A stretch of 64,000 nucleotides of DNA from Anticarsia gemmatalis (lineage: Eukaryota; Arthropoda; Insecta; Lepidoptera; Erebidae): contig NC_134747.1 of NCBI RefSeq assembly GCF_050436995.1, forward strand, positions 3,231,501 to 3,295,500, written 5' to 3'. Positions 1-9,774 of the stretch are shown piece after piece. Both the position numbers and the translations under genes were made by a program. Numbering within the stretch: position 1 is the first letter of the stretch; each line of letters starts with the position of its first letter. The notes under the pieces are model-generated. The model ran no database searches. It was not told where the DNA came from and worked only from the letters and a program-made list of their open reading frames with translations.

Positions 1-770
1 AACTTGCGTATTGTATCATATTATTTTCCCTAATTTCTTTCAAGCATTCAATCCCGAATGTAAATATGTTCCGGATTACTGTTACAAGGAATTCAAGGGG
101 TAACGAAAGAGCGCTAAGCGTTATTTATTATCATATAAATTAAGCTTAAAATAACGTTATAACGATAACGTAAGCTGCTTTTATGTGTTGAAAACGTTGG
201 AATAATATGTTACTTTTAGCTTTCATATTAACCAATGCGTATCTGCCTACGTATACACTATGATACCCATTTTGTATATAACGAATAGACTTTGTGGCAA
301 AGCTTTGTGGCCTGCATGTTTTCTGATGATTGGATATGCAAAAATAGTGAATTACGTTTGACTCCGGACTTTTAACAATCTCTGTCCAAAATATCCTGAA
401 AATCTGTCTAGTCGCTTTAACATGAAAGCTGAATATAGAGTTAAAAAGACTGCATTTAAGGCAGACAGCTTTATACAGCTTTCCCACCCAAAATAACCAA
501 CATAAACTTCACAATTTTGCTTCAAAACATTCCACAACCTATACATAGTTACTCTCAACCCTCGAATGTATCTCCATCTCGTCTCGTGACACTTTCCCGT
601 GACAGTACATGCCCCACCGTCCTCAAAATATCAACACTGTTTATTTTCAGACAGGTTAACTCGGATTGCAGACGATTTTTACAGTTGAGGCGTGAATTAC
701 AAACGTTTTGCTATGAACGGTGCACCCGTAACGACTAACTGTTGAGCTAAATACTTGTTTTGTGTGAAAA
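1..770. other. AT-rich stretch, nothing recognised
   Basis: No repeat family, splice-bordered exon or RNA gene recognised. Short open frames on both strands (for example 146-487 minus and 517-738 plus) have no recognisable motif and overlap each other. Confidence 0.5.
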
Positions 771-1015
771 CTAGCTGATCCGCGCAACTTTGCTTACGTC
801 CATAAGAGAAAATAGGTCATAATTCTCCCCGTTATTGTAACATTTTTCACTGGTACTCCGCTCCTATTGGTCGTAGCGTGATGATATACAGACTATAGCC
901 TTCCTCAATAAATAGGCTATCCAACAGTTAAAGAATTATTAAATTCGCACCAGTAGTTCCTGAGATTAGCAAGTTGAAACAAACAAACTCCGCAGCTTTA
1001 TAATATTAGTATAGA
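771..1015 (-). mobile_element. Non-autonomous Helitron, 245 bp
   Basis: Read on the minus strand, the copy starts with TC (TCTATACTAATATTATAAAG) and ends with CTAG, just after an imperfect hairpin. It sits between a host A and a host T, the usual Helitron target. It belongs to the family best seen at 11561-11805 and is clearly diverged (the canonical GACCCGCGCAACTTCGC region reads GATCCGCGCAACTTTGC). No coding capacity. Confidence 0.85.
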
Positions 1016-1458
1016 TTTAACTGGAAACTTATAATCTCCCGAGACTCCCGACTGACCACCTTAGCCTTACTGAATAGATTTGATTACAGACAGGCAGAAT
1101 GAATTTACCTCAATACTATTTAGATTAAAAATCCTACCCGCAACTTTCTTATACTTAAATGTGCCTATGTAATTGACCATAAGGATTTCTGACCAACGAA
1201 AATCATTTCTCTTTGATAAAGTTATGTATTACTACATACACAGTCGTTAATGAGTCTTCTATTTCATATAAATACACAGTCATATATAAGTGTTCTTACA
1301 TATTTATATAATGAGTTCAAGACGACTTCCATCTCACATTTCTAATTAACTTTCTGAAGTATTATTCATGACTGCATCCTCAACACATACTGAAATAAAC
1401 ACAAAAGATCGTGAAGATGTATGTTTGTTACTCTTTTAAGCATAATGGAATATTAGAG
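1016..1458. other. AT-rich stretch, nothing recognised
   Basis: No gene, RNA or repeat recognised by eye. Confidence 0.45.
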
Positions 1459-1675
1459 GCCGTCCGCGACTTCGTCGGCATGGAAACTCTTCCCGTGTAA
1501 ATCCCGATCCTTCGGGAACTCCGGGATCAAAAGTAGCCTATGTGTTATTCTGGGTCTTCAACTGTCTACATACCAAATTTTATCGTAATCGATTAAGTAG
1601 TATTTGCGTGAAAGAGTAACAAACATCTATACATACATACTCACAAACTTTCGCATTTATAATATTAGTAGGATT
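1459..1675 (+). repeat. Lepidopteran interspersed repeat, RTE-like 3' tail
   Basis: Begins near GTCCGCGACTTCGTCGGCAT, contains a direct read-through of TTCCCGTGTAAATCCCGATC and ends TTTATAATATTAGTAGGAT. This tail is very common in lepidopteran genomes and is usually attributed to RTE-type LINEs or SINEs that share that tail; the attribution is from memory. Related pieces occur at 14695-15035 and 60545-60675. Confidence 0.6.
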
Positions 1676-1749
1676 AGCAGGATGTAAACTTTATAATTTA
1701 ATATAACTAATAAAATTCTTTTTAACTCAAATAATATTTGCTATTCAAC

Positions 1750-1885
1750 AACCAGCTACCTATCGAAAATTTTATATAAAATTTGATCAGCGCCTCTAGC
1801 GGATGCCATAGGAACTATTTTTGCAGGACGTTTTAAATGTCAAACTCTTGATACTTGATAGTACCAACTGCAGATAATCACGCTA
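1750..1885. mobile_element. Diverged fragment of the 180-bp TA-flanked MITE family
   Basis: The core matches the central part of the family best seen at 18818-19000 (ATCAGCGCCTCTAGCGG, then GGAACTATTTTTGC and TTTTAAATGTCAAA). Terminal inverted repeats are largely eroded. Confidence 0.6.
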
Positions 1886-2348
1886 CAGATATACAAAGCC
1901 GCGGGAAATAGGTAGTATCTTATAACTAGGGATCCGTTTTCTTTAGTAGGGGCCTCTAAAAATATAATATCTAGTACCTACAAGAGGCGCCGTGTTTCAA
2001 TTTAATTAAAAATACTTCGCTGTACGTCTACCAGTTTACAGTTTATGCATTTTCTTTTGATTCAAAGTTTCATCTCGTTTTACTGATGTTTGCTTTTAGA
2101 TTGCGTGCCTTGGATGGTTTTAATGATAGGGCGTTTGGAGCACGCTCTTGTATGTTAGACGCATGTGAATAAATTGTGGGGTAGATGTTTAGAATTCCCC
2201 TTATTTAACGAGAAGACTTTCGAATAGAAAATGAATGTAAGATTACTTTGAAAATGTCCGCAGTCAAATATATTTTTTAAAGGATTTATAATATATGTAT
2301 TGAGGAAAATTTGGGCTTAATTTGATCAAAGAAATAAGTAAATAGCTC
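1886..2348. other. Stretch with nothing recognised
   Basis: No gene or known repeat recognised. Confidence 0.45.
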
Positions 2349-2422
2349 TCATAAAAAGCCGGCGATGAGGAGTTTAGTTTTCCGGTTCTTGGTACTAAAT
2401 ATCGCTATGAATATTTATTTCT
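2349..2422 (+). repeat. Short dispersed repeat, copy 1 of 2
   Basis: About 70 bp from AAAAAGCCGGCGATGAGGAG to TATCGCTATGAATA. A second copy in the same orientation lies at 3535-3602. The family is unknown to me. Confidence 0.5.
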
Positions 2423-2474
2423 TTTCATTTTAAAGTATCCCCTGTATTGAAAAGTAAGTAAGTTTTTGTGTCAA

Positions 2475-2535
2475 AATTTGTTTGTTTGTCACGCTTTCAC
2501 GGCTAAACAGCTGAATCGATATTGATGTAATTCTG
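2475..2535 (+). repeat. Fragment of a lepidopteran interspersed repeat
   Basis: Contains TCACGCTTTCACGGCTAAAC followed by an eroded AACCGATTTT-type block. The same block is seen again at about 50705-50830. Only a fragment. Confidence 0.4.
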
Positions 2536-2680
2536 CCTCGTCCTCAAGGATGTTAGGTACTCATTAAAGATGTCAGAGAGATTCGTGCAAGAGTCAAACG
2601 TAGGCTTTTTGTTTTTTGCAAATACGCAAGTAACGAAAATAAACCTTGGACTATATTTTAATACGGTTTGTCTAAAAGAA

Positions 2681-2946
2681 AAGCAGTGATAGCCGAGTGG
2701 TATAAGTAGGTACCTCCAATGTAAGTACTTGCAGGTTCGAACTCGAGGCACATAACAATGATTTTTAGAAGTTATGTGTGTATTAGAAATAATTATCACT
2801 GGTTCCAACGGTGAAGGAAGCATGCCTGAACATTATTTCTTGTAGGTATGAAAAGTCTCCAACCCGCAGTTGGTGAGCGTGGTGGACTCAAGGTCTAACC
2901 CCTCCTTCATTATGGGAGGAGACCCTTGCCCAGCAGTGGGACCTGC
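2681..2946 (+). mobile_element. tRNA-derived SINE (family A)
   Basis: The tRNA-like head has an A box around GTGATAGCCGAGTGGTATAA (2686-2705) and a B box GGTTCGAACT (2734-2743). The body contains AGAAGTTATGTGTGTATTAG, and the tail runs through CAACCCGCAGTTGGTGAGCG to GGGAGGAGACCCTTGCC and CAGCAGTGGGA. It matches the better-preserved copy at 20901-21240. It is not a tRNA gene: the B box is mutated and no cloverleaf can be drawn. Its open frame on the minus strand (2503-2823) is an artefact. Confidence 0.85.
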
Positions 2947-3013
2947 CGGAATAATGGAGGGGTTAGGCCTTGAGTCCACCATGCTGGCCAAGTGCGGGTT
3001 GAGAACTCTTTAA
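2947..3013 (-). repeat. Inverted SINE-A tail
   Basis: A second SINE-A tail in the opposite orientation (GGAGGGGTTAGGCCTTGAGT onward) abuts the first one directly, giving a long imperfect inverted repeat across about 2865-3013. Confidence 0.75.
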
Positions 3014-3221
3014 AATCATTGAATTTTTTTTCAATATTTCGCACGTTTTATCAGAATTCATAGTGCGACTGAGAATCACAATGTCCCGTATTCATAGCCG
3101 AGCTCTTACAAACATTTCTCGTAAATGAACACCTTCTAGTCAGAATTTACTCGCGAATAAGTCACGTACGAGGGGAGAGATGGATGTTAGGCTCTTTATA
3201 CACTAGGATGTTAGATTGATA

Positions 3222-3366
3222 GGGTGGTCCCACATAGCAACACGTTATACAACATTATGTAACACGATAATAAAACAATTTTAATATAATTTTAAAACAA
3301 ATTTGTTTAAAAACAAATGGTATGAATCAGTTTCTAACGTTACATTACTGTTGTGTGGGAGCACCC
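3222..3366. mobile_element. Candidate MITE with short terminal inverted repeats
   Basis: The left end GGGTGGTCCCACATAGCAAC and the right end, read on the other strand, GGGTGCTCCCACACAACAG pair imperfectly. The outer flanks (ATA left, TTA right) do not give a clear duplication. The ends resemble the PIF-like MITE at 30318-30600. No ORF. Confidence 0.5.
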
Positions 3367-3817
3367 TTACTGTTCTAAGCTACACCAATAAGGCGCTGAA
3401 GATTTCGGACTCATAATTTTTAGTCTTTAGTTTTTTATGTACTGACAACTGAGTAGGTACCGTACAATGGGGTACCCTGGGAAAATTTGGGGGTAATGTT
3501 ATTAAAATAAGTAATAATAAATTGCTAATAGTTTGCATAAAAAGCTAGCGACGAGTTTAGTTTTCCGCTTCTTGGTACAAAATATCGCTGTGAATAAAAT
3601 GTAGCATTAGTTAGTAACTATGTTTAACAAAGCGATAATTCGAATACCATAGTAACTCGGAGTACGGTAAACTCCCAGTTATTTTGGTGAATATTCCAAT
3701 AGAATTAAGAAAAACCTTAATGCAATTTCCTTTTCTACACACTACGGCTTGTCGCTATATTTAGACACCAAATTAATTGACACATACCTACTTAGTCTAC
3801 ATTTTCATGATTGTCAG
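3367..3817. repeat. Mostly unrecognised, includes copy 2 of a short dispersed repeat (3535-3602)
   Basis: The block 3535-3602 repeats 2349-2422 in direct orientation with a few differences. Nothing else recognised. Confidence 0.45.
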
Positions 3818-4160
3818 TAGCGCGATTCTGTGCAGTCGGTACTGCCGAGTATCGAAAGTTTGACATTTAGAATGTACTGCCAAAATAGTTCCTACGACGC
3901 CCGTCAGAGGCGCTGATCAATAGCTCAATTCTCTATTACTATCGACTACCGACACCCGACCTGTCATCGAGAAATTTTGTATGAAAATCTGATCAGCGCC
4001 TGTGACGGGCGTCGCAGAAACTTTTTTGGCAGTACATTCTAAATATCAAAACTTCGATAACTAGCCGGCTGTCGGTAGTCGATAGTGGTAGAGAATCGAG
4101 GTACAGATTTTTATACAAAATTTCTTGATGCCAGGTCGGTTGTCGGTATTTGATAGCTAC
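3818..4160 (-). mobile_element. MITE (180-bp family), outer copy split by a younger copy
   Basis: The left part (3818-3920) reads through GAGTATCGAAAGTTTGACAT to GAGGCGCTGATCA and stops. The continuation (GATTTTTATACAAAATTTC, then GGTCGGTTGTCGGTA) resumes at about 4104 and ends near 4160. The piece between, 3921-4103, is a complete copy of the same family. Confidence 0.8.
3921..4103 (+). mobile_element. MITE (180-bp family), inner nested copy
   Basis: A full copy from TAGCTCAATTCTCTATTACT to GTAGAGAATCGAGGTA with about 36-bp terminal inverted repeats (core ACTATCGACTACCGAC). It is bounded by TA on both sides, as in the other full copies. Confidence 0.85.
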
Positions 4161-5049
4161 AGATTCCGTTACTGTTAGGGCTTTTGATTCGAATCAGGAA
4201 AGTGGGTAGAGGCCTTTTGAACCAAGTAAAGAGAAGTAACAATAAGGATTTTTCATAACATCCGCGAAGCTTGACGGGCGTTTATTATTTGCTGTCTGTC
4301 CCGCCAAATTCATTATGTCATATTTTATGCATGTTTGAATCCTGTAACGTGATTTGTTTAAAAGAATACGTTTTTTCAATTTATATGGGTCCCAATTGAA
4401 TTTATAATGTTCAATAGTAATGGAAGGTATATGTATTATGTATGTATGAATTTAAGTAATAAAATACTCCAAAAACGAATCTAGTCAGGATACGGTTAAT
4501 GCAAGTTGTGGTTATGATACCCATACTTGTATTATCAATTTCCTGAATATATATCTGTTTCCTGCTTCGTATAGACCAAGACTAACGCTTAAATGTACAA
4601 TATTCACAATATAGAGATACTTATTTTTGCACACTACTTGCTACTAATAAACCTTGTGTAAGTTCTGCTTAGTTATAAGGTTGGTGCAATAATGTATGAT
4701 AAATAAATTGGCGTCATTGTAATACAATATACGAAATATAATTTATTTATCTTGTTGCCTTTCTTAACCTTAAAATTTTCATCACGTTTAAAACCCGTTT
4801 AGCAACTAATTGATACTTTTACCTTTGAAATATTTTACCCAAATGAAGTCACGGGGAGAAGCTAGTCTCATATAAAGGGAGCGTTTTATGGCAAGCTTCC
4901 GTGATGAACTCGCTTTTCGTTTTGAAGTGACAACACCTTATTACTGTATGTAAGCTGCCAGCGCTGCCACTGACATGCCTCATGACGACTGAAGACTGAT
5001 TGATGAAATGTTATGGCAGATCCGAGGAATAAAGCCAAAAAAAACATAA
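4161..5049. other. Stretch with nothing recognised
   Basis: No gene or repeat recognised; a short minus-strand frame at 4194-4379 has no motif. Confidence 0.45.
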
Positions 5050-5051
5050 TA

Positions 5052-5265
5052 TTAGGTCGGGGAAAAAGTCTTTTCGCATTACAGTTTGTATGAACTTGTA
5101 ACAAAATCTTTTCTCTACACACAAAAGCTCGATATTTGGCTACCTCACGAGCTCACTGAAATAAACTTAATGAACCGTATACTCATTTGTGATTCTTGAA
5201 GCCAAAGAGATTTTATTACAAGTTCATACATACTATAATGCGAAAAGACTTTTTCCCCGACTTAA
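5052..5265. mobile_element. mariner-like MITE, 214 bp
   Basis: Terminal inverted repeats start TTAGGTCGGGGAAAAAGTCT and continue through TTTTCGCATTA. The element is flanked by a TA duplication (5050-5051 and 5266-5267). The TTAGGT start and TA target are typical of mariner elements. A second copy lies at 22150-22379. No transposase. Confidence 0.85.
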
Positions 5266-5344
5266 TAGAAAAGGGGCATTCAGATAGGAATTCGGTAAAA
5301 TACATTTGTTTTTAAACACAGATGTTTGCTTAAGATATAGTATA

Positions 5345-5450
5345 GTTGTTTCTGGTCTGGTTGTACTTTTTGTCCGTTGTTTATCTGTTTGTAATAGTCC
5401 CCGCGGCACAAGAGCAATTCTTAGTGCGGGAGTTGTCTTTTTAATAATGA
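5345..5450 (+). repeat. SINE-C tail fragment
   Basis: Carries the tail of the family seen at 36140-36366: TTTCTGGTCTGGTTGTACTT, TCCCCGCGGCACAAGAGCAA and GTGCGGGAGTTGTCTTT. The tRNA-like head is missing. The open frames on both strands here are SINE translation. Confidence 0.75.
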
Positions 5451-5968
5451 GAATGAAAACTAGCCGAAAAGTAATAGAAAATAAGGCTACAGGAAAAAAA
5501 GGAATACCCATTTGCCAGGCAAGATAGGAAGGTTACAATGACTTGAAACGTCTGATCAAAGATTATCAATAGAAAATCCGAGAATAAAGATTTTCATAAA
5601 TTATAGTTACGAATCATTGATTTAGTCGTTTCTAGAGGTACAAGCTCTGCTCTCTCTACAACTCAACGCTACAATACCACATAGATCTATGTATAAATAT
5701 ATTAACAAGACTTTTTTTATCGGTGTTTGCAACTTCCTAAAATCGAACACAAAGTAAGGCAGAATACACACTGTACAAGTAACAAGTGATCAATTGATAA
5801 ACGAGGCCGCATGTGACGCCACTCTCGTAATTAGTTCTTAATGGTCGAAGTTGTGAACGTTGGTATCAGTCCCCGTTCATCATGTATGCACTCGGCTTAT
5901 TGAGAAAGTCTTATCTTGTTGTTTTCAAAGCTTGTACCATACTATAATGTGACTTATTTTATTTCACA
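5451..5968. other. Stretch with nothing recognised
   Basis: No gene or repeat recognised. Confidence 0.45.
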
Positions 5969-6176
5969 CTAGGTGACCCGCGCAACTTTCAGTTTTTGTA
6001 ATATTTTTTACTGGTATTCTGCTCCTATTGGTCGTAGCGTGATGATATATAGCCTATAGCCTACCTCGATAAATGGGCTATCTAACAGTGAAAGAATATT
6101 TCAAATCGGACCAGTAGTTCTTGAGATTAACGCGTTCAAACAAACAAACTCTTCAGCTTTATAATATTAGAATAGA
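5969..6176 (-). mobile_element. Non-autonomous Helitron with a small internal deletion
   Basis: CTAG at the left edge (3' end of the element) and TC start at the right, between host A and T. It is shorter than the 245-bp standard because the block after GACCCGCGCAACTT, including part of the 3' hairpin region, is missing. Confidence 0.8.
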
Positions 6177-6629
6177 TTAGTATAGATAGTTCTATTTGTT
6201 TGCACAAATGCAAGCTCCGTCAATGGTATTGTTAAATTTGACATGTTAGTAGAGAGTCCTTACATGATTTGACTAGATTATAATTAACTGTCCCAATAAA
6301 TAGTTACCAGAAATACAAGTGAATCAGGCGTGAGGTAATAAATAAGCACAAATTAGATGTATCATTTATTTTCCTCACATTCACAACGAAAAACATCTGC
6401 TCAAGATGGTGGTGAACATAAACTCATGGTCTCCTTCACAATGACTCATAAAAAGGGACACTCGTCTCTATGTGTTTCTCGCCTAACTTAATCAAACTTG
6501 TCTGAACTATTCAGTTCCAATCAATTGTTTACAACAAAATTATGATGAAACAGAATTTAATATAAACAAATTCAAAGAATACATTTAACACAAACTCTTT
6601 AGAGCGATTTTCTACACTCGGTTCTATCC
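6177..6629. other. 3' flank of the 682-codon gene
   Basis: Nothing recognised except a possible minus-strand polyadenylation signal at 6365-6370. Confidence 0.4.
6365..6370 (-). terminator. Possible polyadenylation signal for the 682-codon gene
   Basis: AATAAA on the minus strand, about 430 bases downstream of the stop codon of the Gag-EEP-EEP ORF. In AT-rich DNA this hexamer is frequent, so the assignment is weak. Confidence 0.25.
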
Positions 6630-6777
6630 AGTAGCCAGCGTTTCACGTTTCAATTTACTAGAAAAAATTTTTTCTTGCTGAGCCCACAAAGGGGTGCACT
6701 GGGTGCAGAGTAATTTTCTCATACAAAATGTCTGACTGCCGTTTGGTTTTCGGTAGTCGACAGTAGTAGGTAATCAA
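6630..6777 (+). mobile_element. Diverged MITE (180-bp family) in the 3' flank of the gene
   Basis: The right half is clear (TTCTCATACAAAATGTCTG, then TTTCGGTAGTCGACAGTAGT). The left half is very degraded. It ends 24 bases from the stop codon of the 682-codon ORF, so it probably lies inside its 3' untranslated region. Confidence 0.55.
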
Positions 6778-6800
6778 CCTTTGTTTTTTTACCATTTGTT

Positions 6801-8849
6801 TTATAACCATACTTTAACATTTATTGGAGGCAGTTCCGCCACGGGTTTGAAAATATCTTCCACGGCACAAACAGTAGAAAAAACGTTATTTTGCAACAAA
6901 AGTATATTATAATGACTAAAACCATTAGCATCTATAAAACCACAATTTTTCAAAAACTTATTATAAGTAGCCATAGTCCCTTCATCATCGGCTATTAAAG
7001 GCATACTGCCTAATACAATAACCGTGTCTTTAAGAGTACCGATATAATTTTCAAGCTTTTTACACCATGTTTCCACATCTTTGTTATAGAAACAATTGAC
7101 AACACACACGTAAACGTGACGACCGGCTGACGTAAACGACACCCAGATGTCTTCTCCATTGCTTGACTCAAGATCTGTTCTACGTGTAAAATTTATACCA
7201 GTCCGAATGGCAAGTTTCACCTTAGAATGATACTGCTCATGTACTCGCTTTATCACTGTCCAGTTTTCTATGTATTCCACTACATCCTGTGAATGGTTAT
7301 GTGGTAGCCCCGTTAATCCAATGAAATCATTATTCAAAAATGATAAGTCATTATTTTCCATCAACGATGTTAATGTCTGAAGCTCTTCAATGTGCTGGAA
7401 GAACATGTTAAATGTACGTTTTTCTTCTACAGGCTGGCTAGGACTTGTCATGGTACCGGGAAGGTTCTCAAGTTCATCTACATTTTTATGATCTTCTACA
7501 TTTTTATCTAATTCTTTGACACCGCCTTCCACTGTTGAAGGGAGTTCAAGAATTTTAATCTTTATATTAAACGGTAATGATGGATAATCATTTAGACCTT
7601 CCGTAATCGAAACTGATGCAAAAACGTCCTCCTTTAATAAAAGAACATCATGTTCACTAGAACTAATCCTATTACTTAAGTTACAACTACGTAGAAACGA
7701 GCAAAATTCTTTTGTGAATTTAAGAAAGTAGTCCCATTCCTTGGAATATGTCAATTGTATTATATTTCCTAAAATAATAACAGTGCCTTTAAGTGTTTCA
7801 ATAAAATTTTGGACATTTTCGCACCATCTTTTTGCACATTCATCGTCATGGTTAAAGCTTACATACACAAGGCCTACGTACACGAGACGACCTCCTGACG
7901 TAAACGACACCCACACGTCTTCTCCGTGATCAGACTCGAGGTCTGTCCGGCGAGTGACGTCGACACCGGGCCGAACTGCAAGTGTCACTGTTCTATTTCT
8001 ATGTTCACGATGTATTCGTCTAAACACCGTCCAGTTTTCGGTTATTTGCTCTAACTCTTGAGTATTTTCACTTTTTAACTCAGTGACTCCAATAAGGTCG
8101 TAGTTCACATCTGAAGCATCCATTTTTTGCTGCAGTGAGGATTGTTGGAAATTATCGACGTGTTGAAAGAACATGTTGAGTGTGATGTTCTCTGCGGGCG
8201 GAATACTGCTCTCATGCTCAGGTACGAGACTGTCAGGCGGGTCGGCAAGCACGCTCGTGTCGCATTCCTTACCTTCATTAGATGTCTCTTCAGTGCTGTC
8301 ATACAACTTCTCTATTGGCGCTATGCTCTTAGCCTCTAGCATCAGAGCTAAATCGAGTATTTCCTGATATACCCTCAGTCCTTTATCAAAAATTCGTTTC
8401 TGTATCTCTTTGTCGATCAAGCCAGAGACCAGCTGATCTCGAATGTTTTCCATAATCTTTGATTTGAAGTAGCAAGAATTTGCCATTTGTTTCAGCTCGT
8501 GTAGATAATCGGTAATAGATTCACTAGCTTTTTGCTTACGGGAACGGAATTTGTGTCGGTTTTCGAGTTCGTTTGAACACGGGTGTAGATAATTGGATAT
8601 TAGACGTACAAGTTGTTCGAGAGTCTTGGTACCTGGATCCGTGGGAGCACAGAGGTTATACATCAATCCGTATATGGGGTCACCGACTGTCGAGATCAAC
8701 AACGGCACACAAAGATCGTCTGCAATGCCATTAAGCACAACAAACTGCTTGAAGCGGCTGATATAAGCCGACCATTCCATAGTATCAGCGTTGAAAGGGT
8801 GCAAATTTGCCAGAACCATCTTACAAACCAAACAAACACACTGGAACAA
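6801..8849 (-). CDS. Gag-like protein fused to two tandem degenerate EEP domains; candidate domesticated retroelement gene
   Basis: Intact intronless ORF of 682 codons. Residues 11-175 resemble a Ty3/gypsy-type Gag (capsid region: WSAYISRFKQFVVLNGI near 26-42, KFRSRKQKASESITDYLHEL near 100-119, RDQLVSGLIDKEIQKRI near 137-153). After an acidic linker come two homologous blocks, about 225-433 and 480-681. Both match the pattern of non-LTR-retrotransposon EEP nucleases: NMFFQH start, ENWTV-basic, RRTDLES, GED-WVSFTS. The catalytic set looks lost: the first-motif Asn is His in both copies, the TE of LTET is kept in copy 1 (VTEL) but is TG in copy 2, GDFN reads GNII and GSMP, and the final HPxL His is absent. 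No zinc knuckle, protease, reverse transcriptase or RNase H is present. Met11 (codon at 8817-8819) is an alternative start, because Gag similarity begins there. A TCAGT initiator-like motif lies at 8997-9001 (minus). Role unknown; the protein is probably cytosolic (no signal peptide or membrane segment). A chance survivor of a composite element remains possible. Confidence 0.8.
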   Translation of the reverse strand: MFQCVCLVCKMVLANLHPFNADTMEWSAYISRFKQFVVLNGIADDLCVPLLISTVGDPIYGLMYNLCAPTDPGTKTLEQLVRLISNYLHPCSNELENRHKFRSRKQKASESITDYLHELKQMANSCYFKSKIMENIRDQLVSGLIDKEIQKRIFDKGLRVYQEILDLALMLEAKSIAPIEKLYDSTEETSNEGKECDTSVLADPPDSLVPEHESSIPPAENITLNMFFQHVDNFQQSSLQQKMDASDVNYDLIGVTELKSENTQELEQITENWTVFRRIHREHRNRTVTLAVRPGVDVTRRTDLESDHGEDVWVSFTSGGRLVYVGLVYVSFNHDDECAKRWCENVQNFIETLKGTVIILGNIIQLTYSKEWDYFLKFTKEFCSFLRSCNLSNRISSSEHDVLLLKEDVFASVSITEGLNDYPSLPFNIKIKILELPSTVEGGVKELDKNVEDHKNVDELENLPGTMTSPSQPVEEKRTFNMFFQHIEELQTLTSLMENNDLSFLNNDFIGLTGLPHNHSQDVVEYIENWTVIKRVHEQYHSKVKLAIRTGINFTRRTDLESSNGEDIWVSFTSAGRHVYVCVVNCFYNKDVETWCKKLENYIGTLKDTVIVLGSMPLIADDEGTMATYNKFLKNCGFIDANGFSHYNILLLQNNVFSTVCAVEDIFKPVAELPPINVKVWL

Positions 8850-9129
8850 TAACTGGCGAAACGTGGGAGTGTTTCATACACTTAGCCAAAAACTTCGGGT
8901 ATATGAGTCGTGATATTATGTATGTACAAATACGCGGAATACATAACAAATGAATGCGAATATGTTAACGTAATAATGTTTTGCACCGAAATGAGTACTG
9001 ATTGCAATTTTAAGTGTATGAACGCTATATGGGCATTGATAGTGTTATCTTTGCATGATTAATGTTTCAGTGTTGATAAAGTATGGGAACATCTGATTAA
9101 CGTTTTGTACGAACGTTCTTTTCAACCAA
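8850..9129. other. Upstream region of the 682-codon gene
   Basis: No clear promoter. TCAGT on the minus strand at 8997-9001 matches the arthropod initiator consensus but is short enough to be chance. Confidence 0.3.
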
Positions 9130-9700
9130 TGTGTGGGTAATTCCCCGAATAGCGGGTAATGGCAAGTCGACCGGGGATCGGTGTGGAGATGGGTACTGTG
9201 CGGGGAAAACGTGGGGAATATTATTTCATGGACTTAACATTGGACATTTCCAAGAGATTCGATTTCAGAGACTCCCTGTTCAGAATAATATCAATCGTAG
9301 ATCCATCAGTTGCCCAAAAAATTACTATTAAATCTTTGACGCCTGTACTTCAGCGATTTCCTGTACTGGAAACATTTGTAGCAGCACAGAATTCAGATGA
9401 TAGATCTATGGCTAGCTCACGCTATGCTGGGTTTCACTGAGCACGGGTTTGATGCAGACAATGATACGGAATGCTATCGGGCAAAAGTATTCTCCTTAAA
9501 AAACATCGCAGGACAAGATTTGTTTCCCAATTAAAATATAGTGATCCAGTTTTTACTCGTGCTTCCATTCGCTAATGTATCAGTCGAGAAGAAGCTCAAT
9601 GACTTAAAAAAATATTAAAACAGCAAACAGAAACAGACTACACACAGACACGATAGTTTCCTTAATTAGAAAATGCAATAAAAAAACAGGGTGGTATCGT
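9130..9700 (+). pseudogene. Broken hAT-like transposase C-terminal relic
   Basis: Several plus-strand frames must be joined across stops and shifts to read a C-terminal transposase-like stretch. In order: a block around QRFPVLETFVAAQNSDD (about 9350-9400); in another frame AHAMLGFTEHGFDADND (about 9417-9467) and KNIAGQDLFPN (about 9500-9533); then LVLPFANVSVEKKLNDLKKI (about 9556-9620). The last block fits the hAT dimerisation signature (LLxLPxSNAxVER-FS-LK-IK). Stops and frameshifts mean it cannot make a protein. It lies next to, and diverges from, the Gag-EEP-EEP gene. Homology is by eye; another DNA transposase or a zinc-finger host protein derived from one is possible. Confidence 0.5.
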
Positions 9701-9774
9701 CAAATTTATACCTTTTAAAATTATGTTAAATTGTAAGATATAGGCAAAAGCCTTAATAAAAACAAACTGCACGA

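Noticed and set aside
2686..2745. tRNA-gene-like sequences with A and B boxes at several places
   Set aside because: Each is followed by a SINE body and tail, repeated elsewhere in the window, and does not fold into a full cloverleaf.
6801..8849. Complete endogenous retrovirus or gypsy element around the Gag domain
   Set aside because: No long terminal repeats, protease, reverse transcriptase, integrase or envelope found on either side; the C-terminal part is of non-LTR EEP type.
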